DNA of 39,104 bases from Methylobacterium isbiliense. Its GTDB lineage: Bacteria; Pseudomonadota; Alphaproteobacteria; Rhizobiales; Beijerinckiaceae. The position numbers and the translations under genes were made by a program. Where the stretch lies: NCBI RefSeq assembly GCF_022179325.1, contig NZ_BPQQ01000035.1, positions 1 through 39,104 of the forward strand, read 5' to 3'. Position 1 is the first letter of the stretch. Every line of letters begins with the position of its first letter. The notes beneath the pieces are model-generated. The model searched no databases. It saw nothing but the letters and a program-made list of their open reading frames with translations, and was not told where the DNA came from. Shown here in pieces: positions 9,327-18,192 of the stretch.

Positions 9327-10253
9327 ATGCACGCGCCAGCCACGACCCCGCGCCCGGCGGGCGGGCGCCACCACCTCGTGGTGGGCGCCACGATCGGCGC
9401 CCTCTGCCTCACCTCCCACCTGCTGCGGCGGGATCCGCGGGCGCAGGTGACGCTGATCGAGAAGCGCCCGGACCTCTGCCGCTGGTTGCGCCGCGAGGAT
9501 TATCCGGCGATCCTGCGCCGCGGCGTTGCGGACGGTCCGCGCTGGTGGCCGGAGGGCGCCCCGGAAGCCGCCACGGACACGGCGGAGCCGCGCCTGAGCG
9601 CCGTCCTGCGCGAGGCCGCCGCCCGCCTGCATGTGGCGGAAGGGATCTGCCTGAGCCTTGGCCCTACCGCCCACGGGGTTGCGGCTCTCCTCGATGACGG
9701 CACGACCATCCTGGCACGCACCGCAACCGTCACGACGTCCGCGCGCGGACCGCTGCGGCCCGTGGACACCCGCGGCACCTTGCGCGTGCTCCGTCTCGAC
9801 CCGGCCGACCTGCCGCTCGGCACTGGCATCGTCTCCCTCGCCCGTTGGCTGCGCAGCCTGCTCGGCGAGGCGCAGGCACGCGGGATTCCCCGGACGGAGG
9901 TGGTCGACGGCGTGCGCCTGCACGCGCCGACGATCTGGGAGCACCTGCCCGACCCGGCCCGGGCGAGCCTGCTGCGGCACGGGCGGCGCGCGTGGCCGGT
10001 GCTGGCGCGCCGCGCCGGCGAGCCCCCGGCCGCGCCCCGGACCGACCATCCCCTGCTGGCAGCTTTGCGCGCGGCCGGTTTCCAGGATGCGCTGTTCTCC
10101 GCCGATCCCGCCGACCTGATGCCCTACGCGCCCGCGCCCGACCTCCTCGACCTCGATGCCGCCAGCGCGTGGCTCGCCGCCCGCATCCTCGACGGGGAGC
10201 CACGCGGCTATCCGGTGCCCACGGCCATCGGTGTCGCCTGCGCCACGTGGTGA
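9327..10253 (+). CDS. Divergent, shortened YdhS-like FAD/NAD(P)-binding protein
   Basis: A 308-residue protein that aligns by eye with the two full-length YdhS-like proteins in this window (463 and 466 residues) but is about 150 residues shorter. The Rossmann entry reads VVGATIGALCLTSHLL where the paralogues have (G)AGFSG, so two of the nucleotide-binding glycines are not conserved. The central helical block (WLRSLLGEAQARGIPRTEVV, then IWEHLPDPARASLLRHGRRA) is clearly shared. The C-terminal DATG and LLRGTLWEC blocks are missing. The ATG at 9327 follows AAGGAGG, a strong ribosome site, and operator module B lies upstream. The gene therefore still looks expressed. It may have lost flavin binding or taken a new role; a decaying copy is the alternative. 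Confidence 0.7.
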   Translation: MHAPATTPRPAGGRHHLVVGATIGALCLTSHLLRRDPRAQVTLIEKRPDLCRWLRREDYPAILRRGVADGPRWWPEGAPEAATDTAEPRLSAVLREAAARLHVAEGICLSLGPTAHGVAALLDDGTTILARTATVTTSARGPLRPVDTRGTLRVLRLDPADLPLGTGIVSLARWLRSLLGEAQARGIPRTEVVDGVRLHAPTIWEHLPDPARASLLRHGRRAWPVLARRAGEPPAAPRTDHPLLAALRAAGFQDALFSADPADLMPYAPAPDLLDLDAASAWLAARILDGEPRGYPVPTAIGVACATW

Positions 10254-10259
10254 ACCCGA

Positions 10260-10712
10260 TCAGATCCGATGGATGATGCTCGTACCCCCATCCACCGCCG
10301 GCCGGTCGCGCATCTGCGCCAGCGTCAGCGTGTCGAGCACGCCCGCGATGCTGTTGCGCACCTCCAGCATCACGAGGCGCACCGCGCAGCCGTCCTCGTC
10401 CGGGCAATCGTCGCAGGGGCGGTAGGCCGTGCGGCTGGCGCAGGGCAGGGGGGCGAGCGGCCCGTCGAGCACCCGCACCGCGTGGCCGACCCGGATCTCT
10501 TCCGGAGGCCGGGCGAGCGCGTAGCCGCCGCCGGGTCCCTTGCGGCTGTGCACGAAGCCCGCGTTGCGCAACTCGCCCAGGATCGCGTCGAGGAATTTCT
10601 TCGGGATGTTGTTCGCGGCCGCGACCTCGGCGACGCCAATGCGCGTCCCCGGCGGCAGGCCCGCCAGGTGGACGAGCGCCTTGAGCCCGTACTTTCCCTT
10701 GTTGGTGAGCAT
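10260..10712 (-). CDS. Rrf2-family transcriptional regulator, cysteine-containing
   Basis: A 150-residue winged-helix regulator of the Rrf2 family (IscR, NsrR, RirA, CymR relatives). Residues 1-65 form the DNA-binding domain (MLTNKGKYGLKALVHLA, NNIPKKFLDAILGELRNAGF, SRKGPGGGYALA). Cysteines 91, 100, 103 and 109 (PCAS ... RPCDDCPDEDGC) sit where family members hold a 2Fe-2S or 4Fe-4S cluster. The ATG at 10712 gives the standard Rrf2 N-terminus; upstream residues in frame are unlike the family. It lies 72 bases after the nitroreductase gene and is probably the last gene of the metY unit. That context, within a sulfur cluster, makes it the best local candidate to read the five operator modules; this is inference only. 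It ends 6 bases from the convergent YdhS-like gene. Confidence 0.9.
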   Translation of the reverse strand: MLTNKGKYGLKALVHLAGLPPGTRIGVAEVAAANNIPKKFLDAILGELRNAGFVHSRKGPGGGYALARPPEEIRVGHAVRVLDGPLAPLPCASRTAYRPCDDCPDEDGCAVRLVMLEVRNSIAGVLDTLTLAQMRDRPAVDGGTSIIHRI

Positions 10713-10784
10713 CCTGGCTCCGCTCGGCCGGGGAGGGCGAGTTGGTCTATCTAGACGCTCGTCTTCTGCCACGCCACCGCTGCG

Positions 10785-11609
10785 TCAGCGCAGCCCGAAG
10801 CCGAGCCGCTCCAGCGCCGCCCGCAGCCGGTCGCGTCCGCTGAGAGCTTCGGGGCCGCGCACCCGCTCGAGGGCGGCCTTCGTCCAGCCGAGCGGCTCCA
10901 GGCGCTGCCCCTCCTGGAAGGCCGTGAGCGTGCGGTCGTAGGCGGCGACCCCGGCGGGATCGGCCCCCGCCCCGTAGCGCTCCTTGTGCAGCACGAGGCT
11001 CTGGGGCAGGCGCGGCTTCACCGAGGCCGGGCGGGCGGGATCGGCGTAGCCGACGCAATGCCCGAACACCGCCAACACGTTCGGCGGCAGGCCTAAGGCC
11101 TCCGCCACCGCCACGGGGTCGTTGCGCAGCGCCCCGATATAGACCGAGGCGAGGCCGAGCGATTCCAGCGCCACGGTGGCGTTCTGCGCCGCGAGCGCCG
11201 CGTCGATGATCCCGACGAGCAGCGTCTCGAGGTAGGCGAGGCCCTCCGTCGGCCGCTCCTGCCGGCGGCCGATCGCCTCGAGCCGCGACAGGTCGGCGAG
11301 CCAGACCAGCACCAGGGGCGCCTCGACCACGTGCCGCTGGCCGCCCGCCACCGCCGAGAGCCGCCGCTTCGTCGCCGGATCCTCGACCGCGACCACGCTC
11401 CAGGTCTGGAGGTTCGAGGAGGAGGCCGCCGATTGCGCCGCCGCGACCAGCGTCTCCAGCGTGCCCGGGGGGAGGAGGTCGGGGCGATAGGCCCGCACGG
11501 AGCGGTGGGCGAGCAGGCCCGCCAGCACGTCGTTCCAGGCGACCGGCAGGTCCGCCTCCGCCGGCCCGTAGCGCTCGGCCAGCGCCGTGCGCGATCCCGT
11601 CTCCGCCAT
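10785..11609 (-). CDS. FRP/NfsA-type nitroreductase, possible flavin reductase
   Basis: A 274-residue FMN-binding nitroreductase-family protein resembling NfsA and Vibrio FRP, which oxidise NADPH and can reduce free flavin. Visible motifs are LLAHRSVRAYRPDLLPPGTL (about 39-58), QSAASSSNLQTWSVVAVED (about 67-85) and GLASVYIGALRNDP, followed by the family-typical GHCVGYAD. The ATG at 11609 is preceded by GGGGAGATCGGGC; a start at 11633 would lack this site. It begins 20 bases after the stop of a two-component monooxygenase gene and is co-directional. No SsuE- or DszD-like reductase is present in the window. It is therefore the most economical candidate for supplying FMNH2 to the monooxygenases. 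Confidence 0.85.
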   Translation of the reverse strand: MAETGSRTALAERYGPAEADLPVAWNDVLAGLLAHRSVRAYRPDLLPPGTLETLVAAAQSAASSSNLQTWSVVAVEDPATKRRLSAVAGGQRHVVEAPLVLVWLADLSRLEAIGRRQERPTEGLAYLETLLVGIIDAALAAQNATVALESLGLASVYIGALRNDPVAVAEALGLPPNVLAVFGHCVGYADPARPASVKPRLPQSLVLHKERYGAGADPAGVAAYDRTLTAFQEGQRLEPLGWTKAALERVRGPEALSGRDRLRAALERLGFGLR

Positions 11610-11629
11610 GCCCGATCTCCCCTGTCCGG

Positions 11630-13057
11630 TCACCCCGGATACGATAGAGGCGCCTCAGCGGGCAGGGGGGCGCTTCCCCGCGCCGCATCCGGGGCCGCCC
11701 GCCGGAACCGGGCCGCCGGATGGCTCGGCGGCAGCAGGCGGCGCGCCTCGCCGAACACCTTCTGGCGCAGGCTGCCCGGCGCGTAGGCCGTCTTGTAGCG
11801 GCCGCGCCGCTGCAACTCGGGCACGACGAGGTCGATGAAGTCCCCGTAACCCTCGGGCGTCACCGCGAAGCTCAGGTTGAAGCCGTCGATGCCGGTCTCG
11901 TCCATCCAGGCTTCGAGCCCGTCCGCCACCTGCTGAGGCGAGCCGATCAGCACCGGCCCGCGCCCGCCGATGGCGCCCTCCTGGACGATCTCGCGGATGC
12001 TGCGCCGCCGCTCGCCCCGCCCGAGGGATTCCGCCACGGAGGCGATGGCGTTGTCGCGGCGCAGCACCGGGAAGGGGCCGTCGAGGGCGTAGGCCGAGAG
12101 GTCGATCCCGGTCCAGCCCGAGAACAGGGCGAGCGCCCCCTCGGGATCGACGTAGGCGAGGTAGTCGCGGTGCTTGGCCTGCGCCTCCGCCTCGGTGCGC
12201 CCGACGATCACGGTGACGAGCGCGAAGAACAGGATGTCGGCGGGATCGCGGCCCCGGGCCGCCGCGCGGGCGCGGGTGTCCGCAACGGTCGCGGCGATGG
12301 CCGTCCGCGAGGCGTCGCTGAGAAACACCGCCTCCGCGTGCGCGGCCGCGAAGTCGCGCCCGCGGTCGGAGGCGCCGGCCTGGAACAGGAAGGGCGTGCG
12401 CTGGGGCGAGGGCTCGACGAGGTGGATGCCCTGCATCCGGAAGTGCTCGCCCGCGTGTTCAATGCGGTGGATCCTGGCCGGGTCGGCGAAGAGGCCGCGC
12501 TCGCGGTCGCGCAGCACCGCCCCGTCCTCCCAGCTCTCCTCCCAGAGGCGGTAGACCACGTCGAGGAACTCGTCGGCGATGTCGTAGCGGGTGTCGTGCG
12601 CGGCGATGCCCGGCTGCCCGACCGCCCGCGAGGCGGCGTCCGAATAGCCCGTGACCACGTTCCAGGCGATGCGCCCGTCCGTGAGATGGTCGAGGGTCGA
12701 GAAGCGGCGGGCGAGCGTGAAGGGCGGCTCGTAGGAGACCGAGGCGGTGACGCCGAAGCCGAGATGCTCCGTCGCCGCCGCCATGGCGGAGACGAGGAGC
12801 ATCGGGTCGTGCTTGGGCACCTGCGCGGCCCGCCGCAGGGCCGCGTCGGCGCTGCCCCCGTAGACGTCGTGGATGCCGAGCCCGTCGGCGATGAACAGGG
12901 TCTCGAACAGCCCGCGCTCCAGGAGCCGGGCGAGGTCGGTCCAGTAGGCGAGGGTGTTGACGGAGAGCGAGCGGTCCCGCGGGTGGCGCCAGAGGCCGGG
13001 CGAGAGGTGGACGGGGCTGTGGATCGCGAAGCCGTTGACGCGGATGGGCTTTGGCAT
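11630..13057 (-). CDS. FMN-dependent monooxygenase, NtaA/DszA/DmoA family (2)
   Basis: A 475-residue paralogue of the enzyme at 1284-2660. It shares GLWRHPRDRS, AYWTDLARLLERGLFETLFI, DHLTDGRIAWNVVTGYSDAA, LWEESWEDGAV and EPSPQRTPFLFQAG, with a C-terminal tail about 15 residues longer and rich in Ala and Pro. The ATG at 13057 gives MPKPIRVNGFAIHSP, matching the paralogues' N-termini; in-frame starts further up lie inside the neighbouring gene. It follows the third paralogue by 8 bases, so the two are a tandem pair that may act on related substrates. Oxidation of a C-S bond with external FMNH2 is the likely reaction class. Confidence 0.88.
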   Translation of the reverse strand: MPKPIRVNGFAIHSPVHLSPGLWRHPRDRSLSVNTLAYWTDLARLLERGLFETLFIADGLGIHDVYGGSADAALRRAAQVPKHDPMLLVSAMAAATEHLGFGVTASVSYEPPFTLARRFSTLDHLTDGRIAWNVVTGYSDAASRAVGQPGIAAHDTRYDIADEFLDVVYRLWEESWEDGAVLRDRERGLFADPARIHRIEHAGEHFRMQGIHLVEPSPQRTPFLFQAGASDRGRDFAAAHAEAVFLSDASRTAIAATVADTRARAAARGRDPADILFFALVTVIVGRTEAEAQAKHRDYLAYVDPEGALALFSGWTGIDLSAYALDGPFPVLRRDNAIASVAESLGRGERRRSIREIVQEGAIGGRGPVLIGSPQQVADGLEAWMDETGIDGFNLSFAVTPEGYGDFIDLVVPELQRRGRYKTAYAPGSLRQKVFGEARRLLPPSHPAARFRRAAPDAARGSAPLPAEAPLSYPG

Positions 13058-13065
13058 GGCGCCCC

Positions 13066-14439
13066 TCACGCCGCGAGGCGCCGGAAGCCGGCGCCCGGAT
13101 GGCTGGGCTTCAGCCGTGCGCCCGTCCCCGGAAACAGTTTCTCGCGCAAGGTGCCCTCCCGGTAGCGGGTCTTGAAGGCGCCGCGGTCCTGGAGTTCCGG
13201 CACGACGAGGTCGACGAAGGCCTCCAGCGTCTCGGGCACCACCACCCGGGTCAGGTTGAAGCCGTCGACGTCGGCTTCTTCCGCCCAGGACAGGAGTTCG
13301 TCCGCGACCTCGGAGGCCGAACCGACGATGAAGGGCGCCCGCGCCCCGAGCGGGCCGAACTGCGCGAAGTCGCGCACGGTGAAGCGGTGCTCCGTGTTCA
13401 CCGTCAGGTTCTCGACCAGCGACTGCATGGCGTTGGTCTTCACGTAGGCCAGCGCCTCCTCGGGGCCGAGCGTCGCGAGGTCGATGCCGGTCCAGCCCGA
13501 GACGAGGGCGAGCTGGCCCTGCACGTCGAGGTAGCGGGCGTATTCGTCGCGCAGGTCCAGCGCCTCGGCGCGGGTCGGCGCCACGATCACGGTGGCGCCG
13601 AGGAACATCAGGATGTCGTAGGGGTCGCGCCCGTGGTCGCGGGCGGCCTCGCGGATGCTGCGGACCGATCTGCCCGCGATCGCCCTGGTGTGGCCGTTGA
13701 GGAAGATGCACTCGGCGTGGCGCGCCGCGAAGGCGCGCCCGCGCGAGGAGGTGCCGGCCTGGTAGAGCACCGGGGTGCGCTGGGGCGAGGGCTCGGCGAG
13801 GTGGCGGGCATCGACCCGGTAGTAGGGTCCCTCGTGGCGCACCCGGTGCACTTTGTCGGGCCGGGTGTAGACGCTGCGCGCGCGGTCGTGGACGACGGCG
13901 CCGTCCTCCCAGCTTCCCTCCCAGAGCTTGTAGGCCGCTTCCAGAAAATCCTCGCCCGCCTCATAGCGGGTGTCGTGCGCGCGGGCCTGCGCCAGGCCCA
14001 TGCCGCGGGCGCCGCTCTCCAGGTAGCCGGTGACGATATTCCAGCCGATCCGGCCGTCCGTGAGGTGGTCGAGGGTCGAGAAGCGGCGGGCGAACTGGTA
14101 GGGGTGCTCGTAGGTGAGGTTGGCCGTGACGCCGAAGCCGATCTGCGAGGTGACGAGGGCCATCGCCGGCACCACGAGGAGCGGATCGGCGTTGGGGGCC
14201 TGCGCGGCGCCGGCCAGCGCCGCATCGGCGTTGCCGCCGTAGACGTCGTAGGTGCCGAACACGTCCGCGAGGAAGATGCCGTCGAGGAGCCCGCGCTCGG
14301 CCGTGCGGGCGAGCGAGGTCCAGTAATCGAGGGAGGTGTAGCGTACCGAGGCGTCGCGGGGGTGGCGCCACATCCCGGCCCAGGTGTGGCCGGGGGAGTG
14401 CATGTGGAAGGCGTTCAGCCTCAGTTCGCGGCGGCTCAT
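13066..14439 (-). CDS. FMN-dependent monooxygenase, NtaA/DszA/DmoA family (3)
   Basis: A 457-residue LLM-class monooxygenase. Landmarks are GMWRHPRDAS (about 22), DYWTSLARTAERGLLDGIFL (about 38-57), STLDHLTDGRIGWNIVTGYL (about 120-139), LWEGSWEDGAV and EPSPQRTPVLYQAG. Its start forms an ATGA overlap with the stop of the metQ-like gene, so expression is tightly linked to the sulfhydrylase and the binding protein upstream. Similarity to paralogues 1 and 2 is spread over the whole length, which points to old duplication and not a recent tandem copy. Confidence 0.88.
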   Translation of the reverse strand: MSRRELRLNAFHMHSPGHTWAGMWRHPRDASVRYTSLDYWTSLARTAERGLLDGIFLADVFGTYDVYGGNADAALAGAAQAPNADPLLVVPAMALVTSQIGFGVTANLTYEHPYQFARRFSTLDHLTDGRIGWNIVTGYLESGARGMGLAQARAHDTRYEAGEDFLEAAYKLWEGSWEDGAVVHDRARSVYTRPDKVHRVRHEGPYYRVDARHLAEPSPQRTPVLYQAGTSSRGRAFAARHAECIFLNGHTRAIAGRSVRSIREAARDHGRDPYDILMFLGATVIVAPTRAEALDLRDEYARYLDVQGQLALVSGWTGIDLATLGPEEALAYVKTNAMQSLVENLTVNTEHRFTVRDFAQFGPLGARAPFIVGSASEVADELLSWAEEADVDGFNLTRVVVPETLEAFVDLVVPELQDRGAFKTRYREGTLREKLFPGTGARLKPSHPGAGFRRLAA

Positions 14440-15244
14440 TCGAAGTAATCCGGCAGCTTGAACCCGTCGTAGAAGCGGTCGCCCCGGATCGCCGCCTTGA
14501 AGGCGTCGGCGCGGTAGGCGCTCACGATGTCCCGCGCCCAGGGCGTCCCGGCCGCGTCCTTCCTCACCGCGACGACGTTCACGTAGGGCGAGGTCATGTT
14601 TTCGAGGGCGAGCGCCTCGCTGAGCTTGAGGCCGCTGAAGATCGCGAAATTGCCCTGGATCGCCGCGAAATCGACGTCGTCGAGCACGCGCGGCGCCTGC
14701 GCGGCCTCCAGCGGCACCAGCCGGATCCCGGCCGGGTTCTCGATCACGTCGAGTTCGGTGACGTCGACCGGGTTGCCGTTCGGCCGGAGCGTGATCCAGC
14801 CGAGGTCGCGCAGGATCTTGAGCGCCCGCTCCAGGTTCATCGGATCGCTCGGCACCGCGACCGTCGCGCCGCGGGCCACGCCCGCGGTGCTGCGGTGCTT
14901 GCGCGAGTAGAGCCCCATCGGCGGGGTCGGCACCTGCACGATGCCGACGAGATCGGTGCCGTTCCGGTCGTTGTAGGCCTTCAGGTAGACGCTGTGCTGC
15001 ATCACGTTGGCGTCGACCTCGCCCCGGTGGACGGCAGCGTTCACCTCGAGCCCGGTGCTGAAGTGGAAGGTTCGCACCCGGTAGCCCTGGGCGCGCAGGG
15101 TCGGCTCGACCCCGGCCTTGAAGGCGTCCTCGTAGGGGCCGGGGACGAAGCCGACCTTGAGGTCGGGCTTCGCCGGCTCGGCGCGGGCGGCGCCCAGGGC
15201 CGCCACGGCGGCGACCAGGGCGGCGAGGAGGAGGCGCATGGTCA

Positions 15245-15245
<1 letters not shown>
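14436..15245 (-). CDS. MetQ/NlpA-family substrate-binding protein (2 of 3)
   Basis: A 269-residue binding protein with a cleavable signal (MTMRLLLAALVAAVAALGAA, cleaved near residue 22) and no lipobox cysteine. Family blocks are DLKVGFVPGPYEDAFKAGVE (about 28-47), VNAAVHRGEVDANVMQHSVY and VAVPSDPMNLERALKILRDL. The first block reads GFVPGPYEDAF, which departs from the GVTAGPHAE-type text of the other two copies, so ligand preference may differ. The start is the ATG at 15245, overlapping the metY stop as TGATG. No MetN or MetI gene is nearby. Confidence 0.9.
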
Positions 15246-16573
<1,328 letters not shown>

Positions 16574-16652
16574 GGCAGGGTCTCTCCGGGGTGTTTGAGC
16601 GGCCCCTACGGGCCGCGAAAGGCCCGGAACGCTCGCCCGGCGACCGGCCCGG

Positions 16653-16681
16653 TGTCAACGAGAATGTTCTTTTTAAAGAAC
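16653..16681 (-). promoter_or_regulatory. Operator module C (GTTC-N8-GAAC plus TTGACA)
   Basis: On the minus strand GTTCTTTAAAAAGAAC (16681-16666) is followed after 7 bases (ATTCTCG) by TTGACA (16658-16653). The metY start codon is at 16573. The dyad sequence is identical to that of module D. Confidence 0.78.
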
Positions 16682-16782
16682 AGACCATCGGAGGCGCAGG
16701 CCGCTTCATCGCGGAGATAACACGGCATTTCTTTCTCACGAAGCGTCATGGCGGCTTCGCGACGCTTCCGGCGCACTCGACT

Positions 16783-16804
16783 CGTTCGTTATGAGAAACG
16801 AACG
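16783..16804 (+). promoter_or_regulatory. Perfect dyad CGTTCGTT-N6-AACGAACG
   Basis: Both 8-base arms are exact complements and flank ATGAGA. The outer bases again give GTTC and GAAC, but 12 bases apart instead of 8. It lies 19 bases before the promoter-like TTGTCA that faces the DszC/SfnB-like gene. It could be a binding site for a different regulator of that gene. Confidence 0.5.
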
Positions 16805-16822
16805 GATCACGGCCGGACACGC

Positions 16823-16850
16823 TTGTCAGCCTGTTCATTTTGTCTATCAG
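16823..16850 (+). promoter_or_regulatory. Putative promoter of the DszC/SfnB-like gene
   Basis: TTGTCA (16823-16828) and TATCAG (16845-16850) are separated by 16 bases, in a locally AT-rich stretch, 58 bases before the ATG at 16908. The match to a sigma-70-type promoter is moderate. Confidence 0.4.
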
Positions 16851-16907
16851 ATAAGATGACTATTCGCCAGCGCGGCCTTGTCCGCGCGACAGACGGGAGC
16901 AGGACCG

Positions 16908-18131
16908 ATGTCTCAGACGCAGGCAGGATGGGGCGGCGGGCCGAGCGCCCGCTACGAGGATTTCGCCGAGCGCTTCCGCCCGGTCTTCCGGCGCATCCGC
17001 GAGACGGCCCCCGCGCGCGACCGGGACCGCCGGCTGCCGCACGAGGAGATCGCGTGGCTGCGGGAGGCCGGCTTCACCACCCTGCGCCTGCCCCGCGCGC
17101 AGAACGGCCACGACGCGACGCTGCCGGAATTGTTCAACCTCCTGATCGAACTCTCGGCGGCGGATTCGAACGTCACGAACGCGCTGCGCGCGCATTTCGG
17201 CTTCACCGAGGACGCGCTGAACTCCCGCTTCCCGGCGTGGCGGGAGGCCTGGCTCGCCCGGATCGCGCGTGGCGAGACCGTGGGGAGCGGCGTCTCCGAG
17301 TCCGGCTCGGCCAAGGTCGGGTCCTTTGACACGGTGCTGCGGCGGGACGGCGCCGGCTGGCGGCTCGACGGCACCAAGTACTACACCACGGGCTCGCTGT
17401 TCGCGGACTGGATCCACCTCGCGGCCGAGGACGAGGCCGGGGCGCCGGTCGGCGCCGCGGTGCCCCGCCGCGCGCCGGGCGTGGAGGTGGTGGACGACTG
17501 GGACGGGTTCGGGCAGGCGCTCACCGCGAGCGGCACCGTGCGCTTCACGGACGTCGCGCTCTCGGCCGACCTCGTGAACCCGGATCCCGGCCGCTTCCGC
17601 TACGCGATGGCGTTCTTCCAGCTCGTGCATCTGGCGACGCTGGCCGGCATCGCGCGGGCCGCGGCCGAGGACGTCGCCCGCCTCGTCGGCGAGCGCCGCC
17701 GCGTCTACAGCCACGGCAACGCCGCGACGGTGGCGGAGGACCCGCAGGTGCTCCAGGTGGTCGGCCGCGTGCGGGGCGCCGCCTACGCGGCGGGCGCGGT
17801 CGCGCTCAAGAACGCGGAGGCGCTGCAGCGGGTCTACGCGGCCGACCAAGCGGGCGATGCGGAGACCGCCGAGGCGGCCGGCAGGGTCGCGGACGTGGAG
17901 GTCAACCAATCGGTGACGGTGGTGACGAGCCTCGTCCTCGACGCCACGACGCTGCTGTTCGACGCGCTCGGCGCCTCGGCCACGGCCCGCACGCTCGGCC
18001 TCGACCGCTACTGGCGCAACGCCCGCACCATCGCCTCGCACAACCCCCGCATCTACCGCGACCGCATCGTCGGGGATTTCGCGGTCAACGGCGCGACCCC
18101 GCCCAAGCAGTACCGCGTCGGGCAGGGCTGA
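16908..18131 (+). CDS. DszC/SfnB-like flavoprotein monooxygenase
   Basis: A 407-residue protein of the acyl-CoA-dehydrogenase fold, matching in length the flavin-dependent sulfur enzymes DszC (dibenzothiophene oxidation) and SfnB (sulfone use). Visible blocks are LPHEEIAWLREAGFTTLRLP (about 44-63), SNVTNALRAHFGFTEDAL, the acyl-dehydrogenase-like beta region GWRLDGTKYYTTGSLFADWI (about 150-170) and the C-terminal RYWRNARTIASHNPRIYRDR. Members of this branch use reduced flavin and oxygen, not acyl-CoA. The ATG at 16908 is preceded by GGGAGCAGGACCG; an in-frame start at 16878 adds residues unlike the family. It is divergent from metY and convergent with a metQ-like gene. Confidence 0.85.
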   Translation: MSQTQAGWGGGPSARYEDFAERFRPVFRRIRETAPARDRDRRLPHEEIAWLREAGFTTLRLPRAQNGHDATLPELFNLLIELSAADSNVTNALRAHFGFTEDALNSRFPAWREAWLARIARGETVGSGVSESGSAKVGSFDTVLRRDGAGWRLDGTKYYTTGSLFADWIHLAAEDEAGAPVGAAVPRRAPGVEVVDDWDGFGQALTASGTVRFTDVALSADLVNPDPGRFRYAMAFFQLVHLATLAGIARAAAEDVARLVGERRRVYSHGNAATVAEDPQVLQVVGRVRGAAYAAGAVALKNAEALQRVYAADQAGDAETAEAAGRVADVEVNQSVTVVTSLVLDATTLLFDALGASATARTLGLDRYWRNARTIASHNPRIYRDRIVGDFAVNGATPPKQYRVGQG

Positions 18132-18149
18132 GGTGAGCGAAGCGCCCGG

Positions 18150-18177
18150 GCCGCCCGGTCGAGGCGGTCCGGGCGGC
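18150..18177. terminator. GC-rich hairpin between convergent genes
   Basis: GCCGCCCGG (18150-18158) pairs perfectly with CCGGGCGGC (18169-18177) across a 10-base loop. It lies between the stop of the DszC/SfnB-like gene (18131) and the stop of the convergent metQ-like gene (18193). There is no U-tract on either side, so termination is plausible but not certain. Confidence 0.45.
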
Positions 18178-18192
18178 GATGGGCACGGGCGC

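Larger units (their letters stand above)
16574..16907. other. Divergent intergenic region with operator C and a longer dyad
   Basis: This region separates metY (leftward) from the DszC/SfnB-like gene (rightward). It contains operator module C (16653-16681) facing metY and, on the other side, a perfect 8-bp dyad with a 6-base spacer (16783-16804). A promoter-like TTGTCA (16823-16828), 16-base spacer and TATCAG (16845-16850) lies ahead of the ATG at 16908. No coding potential is apparent. Confidence 0.65.
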
